This document shows positions 9,094 to 17,566 of a DNA stretch of 64,000 nt, piece after piece. Made by a program: the position numbers and the translations under genes. The stretch is from Deltaproteobacteria bacterium. Its GTDB lineage: Bacteria; Myxococcota_A; JAADFL01. Numbering within the stretch: position 1 is the stretch's first letter; each line of letters opens with the position of its first letter. The stretch is from assembly GCA_013152945.1 (NCBI GenBank), contig JAADFL010000171.1:1-64000 (forward strand), in the 5' to 3' direction. Below the pieces are notes generated by a model. That model was not told where the DNA came from and searched no databases. It saw nothing but the letters and a program-made list of their open reading frames with translations.

Positions 9094-10506
9094 TTATTCC
9101 AAGTCACTGGCCAAGTCTGGAGAATTATTTTCCTGTTCCAAGAGCATGGTGGACTCCTTTTCCGGGTGTGTCTCTGCATCAGGATAGTACGATCCGGCAT
9201 CCGGTTCCAAGATATTATTTTCTATTTCTTTTTTTGTTTCTTGGAGCCCCCGGTCTTCTCCTTTAGAAGTAATATCTCCTTCAGCCCGGTTTTCATTTTG
9301 TTCCAAAGGAATTTCTTTAAAGTTGCCTTCTTCTTTTTTACTGCTCCTTGGTGTTTCCTGAATTTCCCCTGCTGGCTGCTCGGTCGTCGACAGCCCTGCT
9401 TGGTCCCGGCATAGACCATATTGATCCAGGTACCTTTCCTGTAGATCTTTCAATCGTGTCCCGGCATTTTCAATCCATTCGTTGGTTACGCCCATGCGCT
9501 CGGCCATGTCCAGGTTCTGCGAATATATCCTGATGGCCTTTTTGGCTAAAACGTCTATGTATTTCTTGAGTTCACAATAATATATCGATTTTTCCTCTTC
9601 AGTCAGCCCCTGAGGCAGGTCAGCACCAATGACGTCATCTACGAAGTCGTCGTACAGCTTGCCTATGCCATAGGCTGCTGCAGTTGCCCAGTACTTATCT
9701 CCTATTCTCATGGCTCTCAAGTACGAGTGCTGCGCTCTGAGTAAAAGCGCACATTTTTCGACCAGATTTTTTTTCATATTTTCAATCGGAAGCTTTAGTT
9801 TAATATTTCTGAAGCGATTGCTCCAGATCTCACCCAAGGTGAATTGTGCCTGGGCAGCCACGGGGTTGCCGTCTGTGCCGCCGATCTTGCCTGCCAGTCC
9901 CAATGGTGAAAGTGCGTGAGTCAGCATGCTCTCCGCCCGATCCAGGTGACCCATGTTGAAGTAAGCTATGCCTAATCTTACTGTTGCATCGAACCTCTCG
10001 TCCGGGGTCAGATCGCCTTCGCTCAATATCTTGGATGCCATTGCAGCAGCCTTGTCCGGGCTTCTTAATTTTTCATAGCACCAGGCCGCCCTGAAGCGGG
10101 CATCGTGAGCTTCCCTTGTACCTGGAAATGTCTTGATTACAGTCAGGTACCTGGACAAGGCTTCTGTAAAGTCCGAAAGTTCTTCGAGAATCAACCCGGC
10201 ATTGTAAAGGGCCAGTGACGCAGCTCGACTGTCCGGCCAGCGCTTCCATACCTGGTCGAAGTATTCAAGGCTGCCTGTTGAATCGCCACGGTCATAGAGT
10301 TCCTGAGCATGTTCGAACGCTATGTCAGGGCCGGCCAAGGCGGGGTCGGCCTTCGGATCGCCTATAATGACTACCGGTTCCATCTCATACTTGACGACTC
10401 TGGTGTGTTTCCCGGCTCCACAGCCGGGAAACAGTATCGGGGAGATCAATGCAACCCAGAAGGCAGGGCTGATTGTTATAACTTGTCTTTTCAGGCTTAC
10501 ATGCAT
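9094..10506 (-). CDS. TPR-repeat outer membrane lipoprotein
   Basis: A 470-residue lipoprotein with a signal peptide ending in LFPGC. Residues ~60-350 contain tetratricopeptide-like helical repeats, for example AQELYDRGDSTGSLEYFDQV and ALSRYLTVIKTFPGTREAHD, resembling BamD/YbgF-type scaffolds. The last ~100 residues are acidic, Glu/Asn-rich and probably disordered. It lies 20 bases after yjbQ at the end of the ArsA-yjbQ operon. Function is unknown; a periplasmic or outer membrane scaffold is the inference. Confidence 0.75.
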   Translation of the reverse strand: MHVSLKRQVITISPAFWVALISPILFPGCGAGKHTRVVKYEMEPVVIIGDPKADPALAGPDIAFEHAQELYDRGDSTGSLEYFDQVWKRWPDSRAASLALYNAGLILEELSDFTEALSRYLTVIKTFPGTREAHDARFRAAWCYEKLRSPDKAAAMASKILSEGDLTPDERFDATVRLGIAYFNMGHLDRAESMLTHALSPLGLAGKIGGTDGNPVAAQAQFTLGEIWSNRFRNIKLKLPIENMKKNLVEKCALLLRAQHSYLRAMRIGDKYWATAAAYGIGKLYDDFVDDVIGADLPQGLTEEEKSIYYCELKKYIDVLAKKAIRIYSQNLDMAERMGVTNEWIENAGTRLKDLQERYLDQYGLCRDQAGLSTTEQPAGEIQETPRSSKKEEGNFKEIPLEQNENRAEGDITSKGEDRGLQETKKEIENNILEPDAGSYYPDAETHPEKESTMLLEQENNSPDLASDLE

Positions 10507-10526
10507 TCAGACAAACCTCGTCCGGG

Positions 10527-10937
10527 TCATGACTGCTCACCCTGTATCTGTACTATGAATCGCCTCCTTCGCGGTCCGTCGAAATCGCAGAAGAAAATAG
10601 ATTGCCAGGTGCCGAGAAGCAGCCTGGCGCCTTGTACCGGCACGAGCCTGGATGTGCCCAAAAGGTTGGATTTGATGTGGGCGTCACTGTTGCCCTCTGC
10701 ATGCCTGTATGAATCAACCCTTGGTATCAATTCGTCCAGCTTGGCCAATGTGTCGAGAACCACCGCAGGGTCTGCATTCTCATTGATTGCGATTGCTGCT
10801 GTTGTATGTGGGCAATAAACAAGGCATGAGCCCTGTTTTATCCCTGATTCGGCCAACACGTCCGAAACCCTGGATGTTACATCCATCATCTCCTGGCGCA
10901 TGGTCGTTTCAACCTTTATTTCCTTTAAAAAGATCAT
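10527..10937 (-). CDS. yjbQ: YjbQ/UPF0047 family protein (secondary thiamine-phosphate synthase fold)
   Basis: A compact 136-residue protein matching the YjbQ family over its whole length. Diagnostic stretches are YCPHTTAAIAINENADP, HAEGNSDAHIKSNLLG and the C-terminal LLLGTWQSIFFCDFDGPR. E. coli YjbQ has weak thiamine-phosphate synthase activity, but the physiological role of most members is unknown. The start codon overlaps the stop of the upstream ArsA-type ATPase gene by four bases, so the two products are made together. Confidence 0.9.
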   Translation of the reverse strand: MIFLKEIKVETTMRQEMMDVTSRVSDVLAESGIKQGSCLVYCPHTTAAIAINENADPAVVLDTLAKLDELIPRVDSYRHAEGNSDAHIKSNLLGTSRLVPVQGARLLLGTWQSIFFCDFDGPRRRRFIVQIQGEQS

Positions 10938-12079
10938 TTTACAACCTCCTCTGCAGATTGAACGAGCCTGTAAAGAGCCCCGATACTACCGTTCGGATCC
11001 CTTGTTTCCGGTAATGATATTACCGGACAAGAGAGTTTTTCCACCAGGTTTTTCAATGTATCCCGCTGCGTTACGGCAATGGACGAAAGTAATGCCTGGT
11101 TTTCCGACAGGGCCTTGGACAGGCGCGTCAAGGCCGTAGATCCTATTGTATGTTGCTCGAACAGGCTGGAAAGCTCTTGTCTCAAATCCTTGTCCGGACA
11201 AGGTTCCAAAAACCGCGGCATCAGCCTGTTTACAATTACCATGGCCAGGTTCAGGCCTCTGTTTTGAAGTTCCCCGGCAAGATGCCATGTCTCTTCAACA
11301 CCGGTTGGCCCGGGCCCGGTGACCAGCACTATTGTGGTGTCCGGGGCTCCGAATCTTTTTGCCGATAAAGATGCTGTTTCTTCGAAGCCCTTGAACATCT
11401 GTTTGAAGGCAGCCAGGAACTCCATGAGTTCCCTAAGAAAGGCCGATCCCAGTAAAGTAGAAAACGCCCGGAAAGCCATGCCTGCGGCCTTCATTCCAAA
11501 CAAGGAGAATCGTCCTGCCGTCGAGTACAAGTTGACAGCAGTCTTAAAAACAGGTTCGTTCAGTACGGCCTCCAGCTTTCGGGGCGCGTCCAGGAAGGAA
11601 AGGGCCTCTGTACTTGGAGGTGTATCAACTATCAGCAGGTCTTGTTCACCTGCTTCGCAAAGATGTTCGACCTCTTCAATGGCCACGTACTCGTGGACAC
11701 CTGCCAAGGTGCCCGAGAGGTGCTTGTAGAACCTGTTGTTCACTATTGTCCGGATCTCTTTATCATTGCCGGCCTTCCTGGAAATAAGCCTGTCCAATGC
11801 CTCGTTGCGGTCCAGGGTGCTTGCGGTCAGTGTTCCACTCGCATGAGGCACGCCAAGGTTTTGCTCGGATACATCCCGGCCTATGCCCAAGGCATCGGCC
11901 AGTCTCTTGGCCGGATCAATGGTGAGCAGCCTTACGTCCTTGCCCATGGCTGCAGCTTTTACACCCAGGCAGGCGCTTACTGTTGTTTTTCCTACACCGC
12001 CCGGCCCCAGTATCATCACAAGATTATGATTTGTCAGGAGCTCAAGGAGTGGCTCATTAAGTTCCTCTGCCTGTTTCAA
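10934..12079 (-). CDS. ArsA/Get3-type ATPase, P-loop lysine present but signature lysine replaced by Pro
   Basis: A 381-residue SIMIBI-class ATPase of the ArsA/Get3 group. The P-loop reads ILGPGGVGKTT (residues ~23-33): the phosphate-binding Lys31 is intact, but the signature lysine of the deviant Walker A motif (normally GKGG) is Pro. DPAKRLADAL and DTPPSTEALSF match the switch regions. Its upstream neighbour has the opposite defect, suggesting an obligate heterodimer. It starts one base after that gene's stop and overlaps yjbQ by four bases. Arsenite export is unlikely because no arsenical pump gene is nearby; the cargo is unknown. Confidence 0.85.
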   Translation of the reverse strand: MKQAEELNEPLLELLTNHNLVMILGPGGVGKTTVSACLGVKAAAMGKDVRLLTIDPAKRLADALGIGRDVSEQNLGVPHASGTLTASTLDRNEALDRLISRKAGNDKEIRTIVNNRFYKHLSGTLAGVHEYVAIEEVEHLCEAGEQDLLIVDTPPSTEALSFLDAPRKLEAVLNEPVFKTAVNLYSTAGRFSLFGMKAAGMAFRAFSTLLGSAFLRELMEFLAAFKQMFKGFEETASLSAKRFGAPDTTIVLVTGPGPTGVEETWHLAGELQNRGLNLAMVIVNRLMPRFLEPCPDKDLRQELSSLFEQHTIGSTALTRLSKALSENQALLSSIAVTQRDTLKNLVEKLSCPVISLPETRDPNGSIGALYRLVQSAEEVVK

Positions 12080-12080
12080 T

Positions 12081-13106
12081 TCAGGCCCCCCTGCCCGACT
12101 GTAAATGCCTGGTCAGGATTATCAGGTCATCTTGTCCTTGAACCGGGTGCCCGAGTTCGGGCAATTCGAATGTAACCAAATTTACCATGGACTTGAGCCT
12201 GTTAATCTCCCTTCGTTGGCGTCTCCGGGCATCCAGGGTCCATCGCCAGGCTTCGATTGCATGTCTCAGGGACCTGCTGCCCCTGGAGGCACACCTTTCC
12301 GCTGTATGGAAAAGGGGCTCCAGTGAGCGCGGCAAGGGCCTGGACAAGACCCTGTTAAAAAACAATGCCAAGGGTTTAACCCTGGTCTGTGTTCTTATAG
12401 CCTCGTACAGTTGGACAGTTTCCCTGGCAGGAAGTTCCTCGGCCAGGGAAACGAGTATTATGGATGTGGCCACCGGATCCTGCAGAATGGCCTGCATCCA
12501 CGCCGCTTCTTTTTTAAGCGGGCCCTTGAAGACCGCATCCAGTATTATTTCCGGCAATTTAATGAACGTAATACCATGACCTGTTGCAGGACCGTCCAGG
12601 ATTACCAGGTCGAAGCGCCTTCTTCTCGATCCAGGCTCTCGTTCCCTTACATGGTTGAGTACCTTTCCAAGCAATAACAAGTCATCCAGGCCGGGAATGG
12701 CATTAAGGAAAGATCTGGCAAAAGCGCTGTCGAAACCATGACGGAATATAAAGTCAAACTTGAATTTGAGCGTCACGTATTCCCGTAATGCATCCCTGGG
12801 CATCATTGCAGCCGCCCACATATTTTTACCGATATGTTCCGGGTGCGACCCGAGTTTGCGACCGGACAGTATCCTGGATGCTTCATACGACCCGGACCTT
12901 GCATCGAGCAACAGGACTTTCTTTCCTCTTGATGCGCCGACAAGGGCCAGGCATGCGGACATGGAACTTCTGCCTGTTCCTCCCTTGCCAGCCACGATCA
13001 GGAGTTTTCGATTCAATAAAGCCTGGAGTCCTTCTGACATGGACAGGATTTTTAGCATGCACCGGGGCGGTCTGCAAATGAGTGTGTTTTGGATACGGAA
13101 TTTCAT
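12081..13106 (-). CDS. ArsA/Get3-type ATPase with Walker A Lys replaced by Arg
   Basis: A second ArsA-type ATPase, 341 residues from the first ATG. Its deviant Walker A reads VAGKGGTGRSS (residues ~38-48): the signature lysine (Lys41) is present, but the P-loop lysine is Arg46, read as AGA in the DNA. The switch-like DGPATGHG is present at ~190. In this protein class the loss should cripple ATP hydrolysis at its own site while leaving Lys41 able to reach into a partner site. The start is uncertain: ATGs at 13106, 13058 and 13040 are all possible and none has a clear ribosome site. Confidence 0.8.
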   Translation of the reverse strand: MKFRIQNTLICRPPRCMLKILSMSEGLQALLNRKLLIVAGKGGTGRSSMSACLALVGASRGKKVLLLDARSGSYEASRILSGRKLGSHPEHIGKNMWAAAMMPRDALREYVTLKFKFDFIFRHGFDSAFARSFLNAIPGLDDLLLLGKVLNHVREREPGSRRRRFDLVILDGPATGHGITFIKLPEIILDAVFKGPLKKEAAWMQAILQDPVATSIILVSLAEELPARETVQLYEAIRTQTRVKPLALFFNRVLSRPLPRSLEPLFHTAERCASRGSRSLRHAIEAWRWTLDARRRQRREINRLKSMVNLVTFELPELGHPVQGQDDLIILTRHLQSGRGA

Positions 13107-13558
13107 TTGAAATACAGGGCGGCATTAAGCAAGTGGCGAAAGGGCAAGAACAAGGTGTTGTTTCCTTTTGGGACGTACAAATTGCGTGTGTTGGCCGGAG
13201 TAAGATGCGAAGAGGCTCCTTGCAAAACAGTTGGGCCGGGATAGCTGATTAATAGTCCCCGCCCTTATGAATTGAACAACGGATCTTGTACTTGTCAAAG
13301 GTCAAGAAGTGTACATTTCCTGTTTTTTATGGTTTCCCGTGTGTTGTTTGCCATCCAAGGTGGCGAAAACCTATCATCCAAATATTAATATAAGCCCTTT
13401 TTAAGGTTATTACATGCAAGCCATGCCTTAATTTGGCCTCAAAAAGCGAAATATCAAAAAATCAACCTGGGTGGAGACACTTCCAAGAAGTGACATACTC
13501 CGGTAAAAAAGCAACGAAAAAAACACAAAAAGCAAAAATTATTCCGGCTCCGATCCTG
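13107..13558. other. Intergenic region between ATPase pair and split nrdD
   Basis: About 450 bases with no convincing gene on either strand. On the minus strand TTGACA (13298-13293) is followed after 17 bases by TCAATT, a weak candidate promoter for the ATPase operon. The part next to the glycyl radical gene is AT-rich with T-runs on the minus strand but shows no good terminator hairpin. The AT-rich AAATATTAATATAA near 13380 recurs near 8898, which can be chance. Confidence 0.4.
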
Positions 13559-13726
13559 TTACCTGCCAGCGATTTTTCTTTCAGCCTTTGCAGGCTTGCC
13601 TGCCACATTGAAGGACTTGCGATCTTCGAATTCTTCCTTTTTACCAAGGTTCCACTGCTGGACCGGTCTGAAGAAACCGCACACCCTCGAGTACACCTCG
13701 GTCTTTGCATTACAACGCGTAGCCAT
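13559..13726 (-). CDS. nrdD: Separate glycyl radical subunit of class III ribonucleotide reductase
   Basis: A 55-residue protein beginning MATRCNAKTEVYSR and carrying RVCGFFRPVQQWNLGKKEEF, which is the glycyl radical motif normally found at the very C-terminus of NrdD; Gly17 would hold the radical. Its N-terminal Cys5 sits where the last cysteine of the NrdD zinc site is expected. The remaining ~20 residues are a Lys/Ala-rich tail. GGAGGAAG directly follows the stop of the large subunit gene, 11 bases before this ATG, so translation is probably coupled. It would dock on the large subunit and be activated by NrdG, which is not in this window. Confidence 0.88.
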   Translation of the reverse strand: MATRCNAKTEVYSRVCGFFRPVQQWNLGKKEEFEDRKSFNVAGKPAKAERKIAGR

Positions 13727-13737
13727 TTCTCTTCCTC

Positions 13738-15777
13738 CTATCGATTTTCGGCCTGGATTTTTTCTCCAGACTCCTGTGTTTGACCGTCTGTTACAGCGGA
13801 TTCATCCTCTTCCACCATGTACGGACAAGAGAAATGCTCGCCCGGAATATATCCGTGAACCGGACAAATAGTGAAGGTGGGTGTAAGGGTGAAATACGGG
13901 ATTTTGAACGAGTGGGTGACCTTTTTCACCAAGAGCTTGGCCTGTTCTCCAGAATCGAGCCTTTCTCCAAGGTAGGCGTGAAAGACCGTGCCCCCGGTGT
14001 ATGCGGATTGAAGAGGCTCCTGGTGCTCCAATGCCCTGAACAAGTCATCCGTCAATCCGACAGGTAGATGAGTCGAGTTTGTATAGTAAGGTTCTTCCTG
14101 CCCTGAATGGAGCACCCTCTCTCCAAACATGTCCGCATCCAGCTTTGCCAGTCTATAGCTGGTGCTTTCTGCCGGCGTTGCCTCCAAGTTGTATAGATTA
14201 CCTGTCTCCACCTGGTATTCCCGGACTTTCTCCCTGAGGAAGTTTAGAACCTTCAACGAAAAGTCCCTTCCTTCAAAGGATTCGATTCCCGAACCCAGCA
14301 TGTTGAGGCAGGCCTCGTGCATGCCGACGAGCCCGATGGTGGAAAAGTGGTTATCCCAGTATTTTTTCGATTTCTGAAATACTTGCTCCAGGTAATGCTT
14401 GGCATATGGGTACAGGCCGTCTGCAGTCAATCTCTCCAAAGCCTTTCTCTTTATTTCCAGGCTATCTCTGGCAAGGTCGGCCAGTTTGGTGAGTTCCCGG
14501 AAGAATTCCGATTCGTCTTTTGCAAGGTATCCTATCCTTGGAAGATTCAGGGTAACCACCCCGATACTTCCGGTCAACGGTGAAGAACCGAAAAGCCCGC
14601 CGCCTCTGCGCAGCAGTTCGCGATTGTCCAATCTCAAGCGGCAGCACATACTCCTCGCATCTTCGGGTTTCATGTCGCTGCCGACATAGTTTGCAAAGTA
14701 GGGTATGCCGTACTTGGCTGTCATTTTGAAAACATCGTCCAAACCCGGATCATCCCAGTCCAGGTCTTCCGAAATATTATAGGTCGGTATAGGAAAGGTG
14801 AATATCCTGCCGTCCGCATCACCTTGGCTCAATACCTCGCACAGGGCCTTGTTGAACATGTTCATCTCATGTTTGCAATCACCGTAAGTAAACTCCCGGG
14901 GCTTGCCGCCGATGATTGCCGGCATTCCGGCAAGGTGGACAGGCGGTTCGAGATCGAGAGTAATGTTGGTGAAAGGAGTTTGGAAACCCACCCTGGTCGG
15001 GACATTGACATTGTAAGTGAACTCCTGTATCGCCTGTTTCACTTGTTCATAATTCAAGTTGTCTACCCTGATAAAGGGCGCCAGCAGTGTGTCGAAGTTG
15101 CTGAATGCCTGGGCCCCCGCAGCTTCACCTTGCAAGGTATAGAAAAAATTTACCGCCTGGCCCAGTGCGGTCCTCAAGTGCCTTGCAGGAGCGCTCCTGA
15201 TCTTGCCGTATGCCCCGCCGAAACCTTTTTCCAAGAGGTCCATCAAGTCCCACCCGCAACAGTACACCGAGAGCATTCCAAGGTCGTGAATGTGGAAATC
15301 TCCTTTGCTGTGGGCCTGGGCTACTGCCGGTGGGTAAACCCTCTCGAGCCAGTACTGACTGGTCGCCCTGGATGCTATGTAATTATTAAGACCTTGAAGA
15401 GAGTAACCCATGTTTGCGTTTTCGTTTACTCTCCAGTCCCTTGCATCGAGGTAATCATCGACAGCCTCGATGGCGTCTTCCCACAATTTGCTGGTTTGCC
15501 TCATTCTTGCGTGCTGATTTCTGTAGATGATATATGTCTTGGCGATACGGGAATGTCCGAGACCTATCAAAGTGTCTTCTACAATATCTTGTATTTCCTC
15601 TACATTGGGAACCTTGTCCCAGTTAATCTGTTCCACCACCCGGTCGGTAACCCCTTCAGCCCATGACCAATCGGAAAATTCACAGGCCTCACCGGCCTTG
15701 TACACCGCCATGGTAATTCTCTTCCTGTCAAAAGAAACCCTGCGGCCATCACGTTTAACGATAAATTTTGGCTCCAT
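13738..15777 (-). CDS. nrdD: Anaerobic ribonucleoside-triphosphate reductase large subunit, lacking glycyl radical domain
   Basis: About 679 residues. An N-terminal ATP-cone (KFIVKRDGRRVSFDRKRI) is followed by the class III reductase barrel with GDFHIHDL, the YCCGWDL cysteines and SMCCRLRLDN, expected to carry the thiyl radical cysteine. The C-terminus reaches the zinc region (TICPVHGY and HFSCPY) but then runs into ~25 polar residues and a stop, so the glycyl radical segment is missing; the small gene just downstream supplies it. I prefer the ATG at 15777, eight to nine bases after GGTGGAG; a GTG at 15792 is possible. It reduces NTPs to dNTPs without oxygen. Two NrdR boxes lie upstream. Confidence 0.93.
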   Translation of the reverse strand: MEPKFIVKRDGRRVSFDRKRITMAVYKAGEACEFSDWSWAEGVTDRVVEQINWDKVPNVEEIQDIVEDTLIGLGHSRIAKTYIIYRNQHARMRQTSKLWEDAIEAVDDYLDARDWRVNENANMGYSLQGLNNYIASRATSQYWLERVYPPAVAQAHSKGDFHIHDLGMLSVYCCGWDLMDLLEKGFGGAYGKIRSAPARHLRTALGQAVNFFYTLQGEAAGAQAFSNFDTLLAPFIRVDNLNYEQVKQAIQEFTYNVNVPTRVGFQTPFTNITLDLEPPVHLAGMPAIIGGKPREFTYGDCKHEMNMFNKALCEVLSQGDADGRIFTFPIPTYNISEDLDWDDPGLDDVFKMTAKYGIPYFANYVGSDMKPEDARSMCCRLRLDNRELLRRGGGLFGSSPLTGSIGVVTLNLPRIGYLAKDESEFFRELTKLADLARDSLEIKRKALERLTADGLYPYAKHYLEQVFQKSKKYWDNHFSTIGLVGMHEACLNMLGSGIESFEGRDFSLKVLNFLREKVREYQVETGNLYNLEATPAESTSYRLAKLDADMFGERVLHSGQEEPYYTNSTHLPVGLTDDLFRALEHQEPLQSAYTGGTVFHAYLGERLDSGEQAKLLVKKVTHSFKIPYFTLTPTFTICPVHGYIPGEHFSCPYMVEEDESAVTDGQTQESGEKIQAENR

Positions 15778-16137
15778 GCTCAAAATCTCCACCCATCATT
15801 ATGCGATTCACTCCAATCGAATCCATTCTGGACACGTTCTTTGCCCGTCTGTTTCAAGTTGTGTTGTGCCAGTTCTCCCGGTGTGTATATTTGGCTCAGG
15901 CACTATGGCCTGTCAAGAAAAAAAATACAATATATTGGGGCTTTTATCATCTATTGTTACAATATCTTGTGGAAATGTTGTGGAAAACCGGTTGAGAAAC
16001 AAACGCAACCCCGTGGAATAAAATACATTCCAACAATTAACAAGAAAACAAACAATTAAAATGCCAGGCAAGAATCTATGCATACTTGATTTCCTGTGCG
16101 ACTTGGGTTACCTGCTCCTTTAGCGAGGTGGATTTCG
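15778..16137. other. Divergent intergenic region nrdD/purN
   Basis: About 360 bases between the divergent nrdD and purN genes. It holds the tandem NrdR boxes described separately and a consensus -35-like TTGACA on the minus strand at 15916-15911 just downstream of them, without a clear -10. The remainder is AT-rich, especially 15970-16070. GAGGTGG at 16125 is the ribosome site for purN. No small gene is convincing. Confidence 0.5.
15925..15972 (-). promoter_or_regulatory. Tandem NrdR boxes upstream of nrdD
   Basis: Two near-palindromes fit the NrdR box core C-W-A-T-A-T-A-T-W-G: CAATATATTG at 15928-15937 is an exact match and CAATATCTTG at 15960-15969 has one mismatch. Their centres are 32 bases apart, the three-helical-turn spacing typical of NrdR operators of ribonucleotide reductase genes. 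TTGACA on the minus strand begins about 10 bases further toward nrdD. NrdR should repress the split nrdD genes when dATP is abundant; this is inferred from the known family. Confidence 0.78.
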
Positions 16138-16845
16138 ATGGGAATGACATTGTCGCCATTACGAATGGCTGTACTGGTGTCGGGAAGCGGGACGAATCTC
16201 CAATCGATAATGGATTCCTGTGATGCAGGCACACTTCATGGCAAGGTTGTGGTGGTTGGTACAAACAATCCTGAAGCGTACGGCCTTGAAAGAGCTCGGT
16301 CGAGAGGAATTCCAACAGTTGTGGTGCCTCATCAGGACTTTGATTCCAGGGAGGAACATGAGAGAGAGCTTATAAAAAAAATCGAACCCTTTGAACCGGA
16401 GATTTTAGTGCTGGCCGGATATATGCGTGTGGTGACACCGGTCTTGATCGAACGCTTCTATAACCATGGCAGGGGCCTGCCCGGTGTTATCAATATTCAT
16501 CCTGCAGACACGGCGCAGTACCAGGGAACGAGAGGATACGAGTTTGCGCTTGGCATGCTCAGGAAGAATCCGAAGAGGCTGAGTGAAACCAAGATAACCG
16601 TGCATTTCGTGGATCCCGGTGTCGATACGGGGGCGGTTATCGCCCAGGAATCGGTTCCTGTTTTCAAAGAAGACACACTCGATGCTTTGAAGAAACGTGG
16701 ATTAAGGGTCGAGCACCAACTTTATCCCAAGGTGCTCGATCTTTATGCCAGGAACAAGTTGGAGTTTTTAAATGGCAGGGTGGTGGTCCATGAAAATAGT
16801 ACAGGCAACGAAAGTACAGGCAACAAAATGAAAAGGAGTGATTGA
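16138..16845 (+). CDS. purN: Phosphoribosylglycinamide formyltransferase
   Basis: A 235-residue folate-dependent GAR transformylase, step three of purine synthesis. The N-terminus RMAVLVSGSGTNLQSIMD is diagnostic, and the catalytic residues are visible in NIHPADTAQYQG (Asn and His) and HFVDPGVDTG (Asp). The insert around GYEFALGMLRKNPKRLSETK is somewhat longer than in E. coli PurN, and the ~25-residue C-terminal tail is low in complexity. GAGGTGG lies six bases before the chosen ATG. The stop is two bases before the next purine gene, so they share an operon. Confidence 0.9.
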   Translation: MGMTLSPLRMAVLVSGSGTNLQSIMDSCDAGTLHGKVVVVGTNNPEAYGLERARSRGIPTVVVPHQDFDSREEHERELIKKIEPFEPEILVLAGYMRVVTPVLIERFYNHGRGLPGVINIHPADTAQYQGTRGYEFALGMLRKNPKRLSETKITVHFVDPGVDTGAVIAQESVPVFKEDTLDALKKRGLRVEHQLYPKVLDLYARNKLEFLNGRVVVHENSTGNESTGNKMKRSD

Positions 16846-16847
16846 TC

Positions 16848-17546
16848 ATGCCGGTTAATATCGTGGAGAAAGTGGATAGGCTCGTCAAGATCGAAAGAGT
16901 CCTTGCCAGTGTGTCAGACAAGAGCGATCTCGAAAAACTTGTGCCCGGCCTGGTTCGTATAAATAAGGGTATTCAAATCTATTCCACCGGCGGGACATAC
17001 GAAAGGATAGCAGAGATACTGGGCCCGCAGCAAACCAGGGACCACCTGATAAAGGTTTCGGACTATACGGGGCAACCGGAAACACAGGGAGGACTGGTCA
17101 AGACGCTTGATTTCAAGATCTACCTGGGACTGCTGACCGAGAAATACAACAAGTTTCATACGCAGGATTTGGAAAGGACCGGGGCCTTGCCCATCGACAT
17201 GGTCGTGTGCAACCTATATCCGTTCGAACAGACCGTAGCGGAGCAAGGAGTCACGGTGGAGAAGGCCAGGGCGAATATAGATATCGGGGGCCCAAGCATG
17301 GTAAGGGCTGCCGCCAAGAATTACCTCAGGGTGGCGTCTGTAGTCGACCCGGCCGATTATATCCGGCTGCTGGAGGAAATGCAGTCGAATGACGGATGCA
17401 TTTCAATGGCGACCAGGTTCAGGTTGGCAAAAAAGGCATTCGGCCATACAGCCTCATATGATTCGGCTATATCGGCTTTTCTTGCAGGTAAAGGGGATAA
17501 AGATTTGGTTTCGTGCTATACATTCACAGATGGTTGGCATGGATGA
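16848..17546 (+). CDS. purH: IMP cyclohydrolase, separate N-terminal half of PurH
   Basis: A 232-residue protein equal to the MGS-like cyclohydrolase domain of PurH. Family stretches are VLASVSDKSDLEKL, IYSTGGTYERI, MVVCNLYPFEQTV and NIDIGGPSMVRAAAKN. It closes the purine ring to give IMP. In most bacteria this domain is fused to AICAR transformylase; here the stop at 17546 is followed after 20 bases by a separate gene for the second half. The start ATG at 16848 follows AAGGAG. Confidence 0.93.
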   Translation: MPVNIVEKVDRLVKIERVLASVSDKSDLEKLVPGLVRINKGIQIYSTGGTYERIAEILGPQQTRDHLIKVSDYTGQPETQGGLVKTLDFKIYLGLLTEKYNKFHTQDLERTGALPIDMVVCNLYPFEQTVAEQGVTVEKARANIDIGGPSMVRAAAKNYLRVASVVDPADYIRLLEEMQSNDGCISMATRFRLAKKAFGHTASYDSAISAFLAGKGDKDLVSCYTFTDGWHG

Positions 17547-17566
17547 TTTGAAATCAGGAGAAGAAC

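Noticed and set aside
13458-13472. 15-base string AAAATCAACCTGGGT also found at 37225-37239
   Set aside because: A few identical 15-mers are expected by chance in 64 kb, and the flanks do not align.
16096-16137. Longer PurN start
   Set aside because: The extra 14 residues precede the ribosome site GAGGTGG and are not part of the family.
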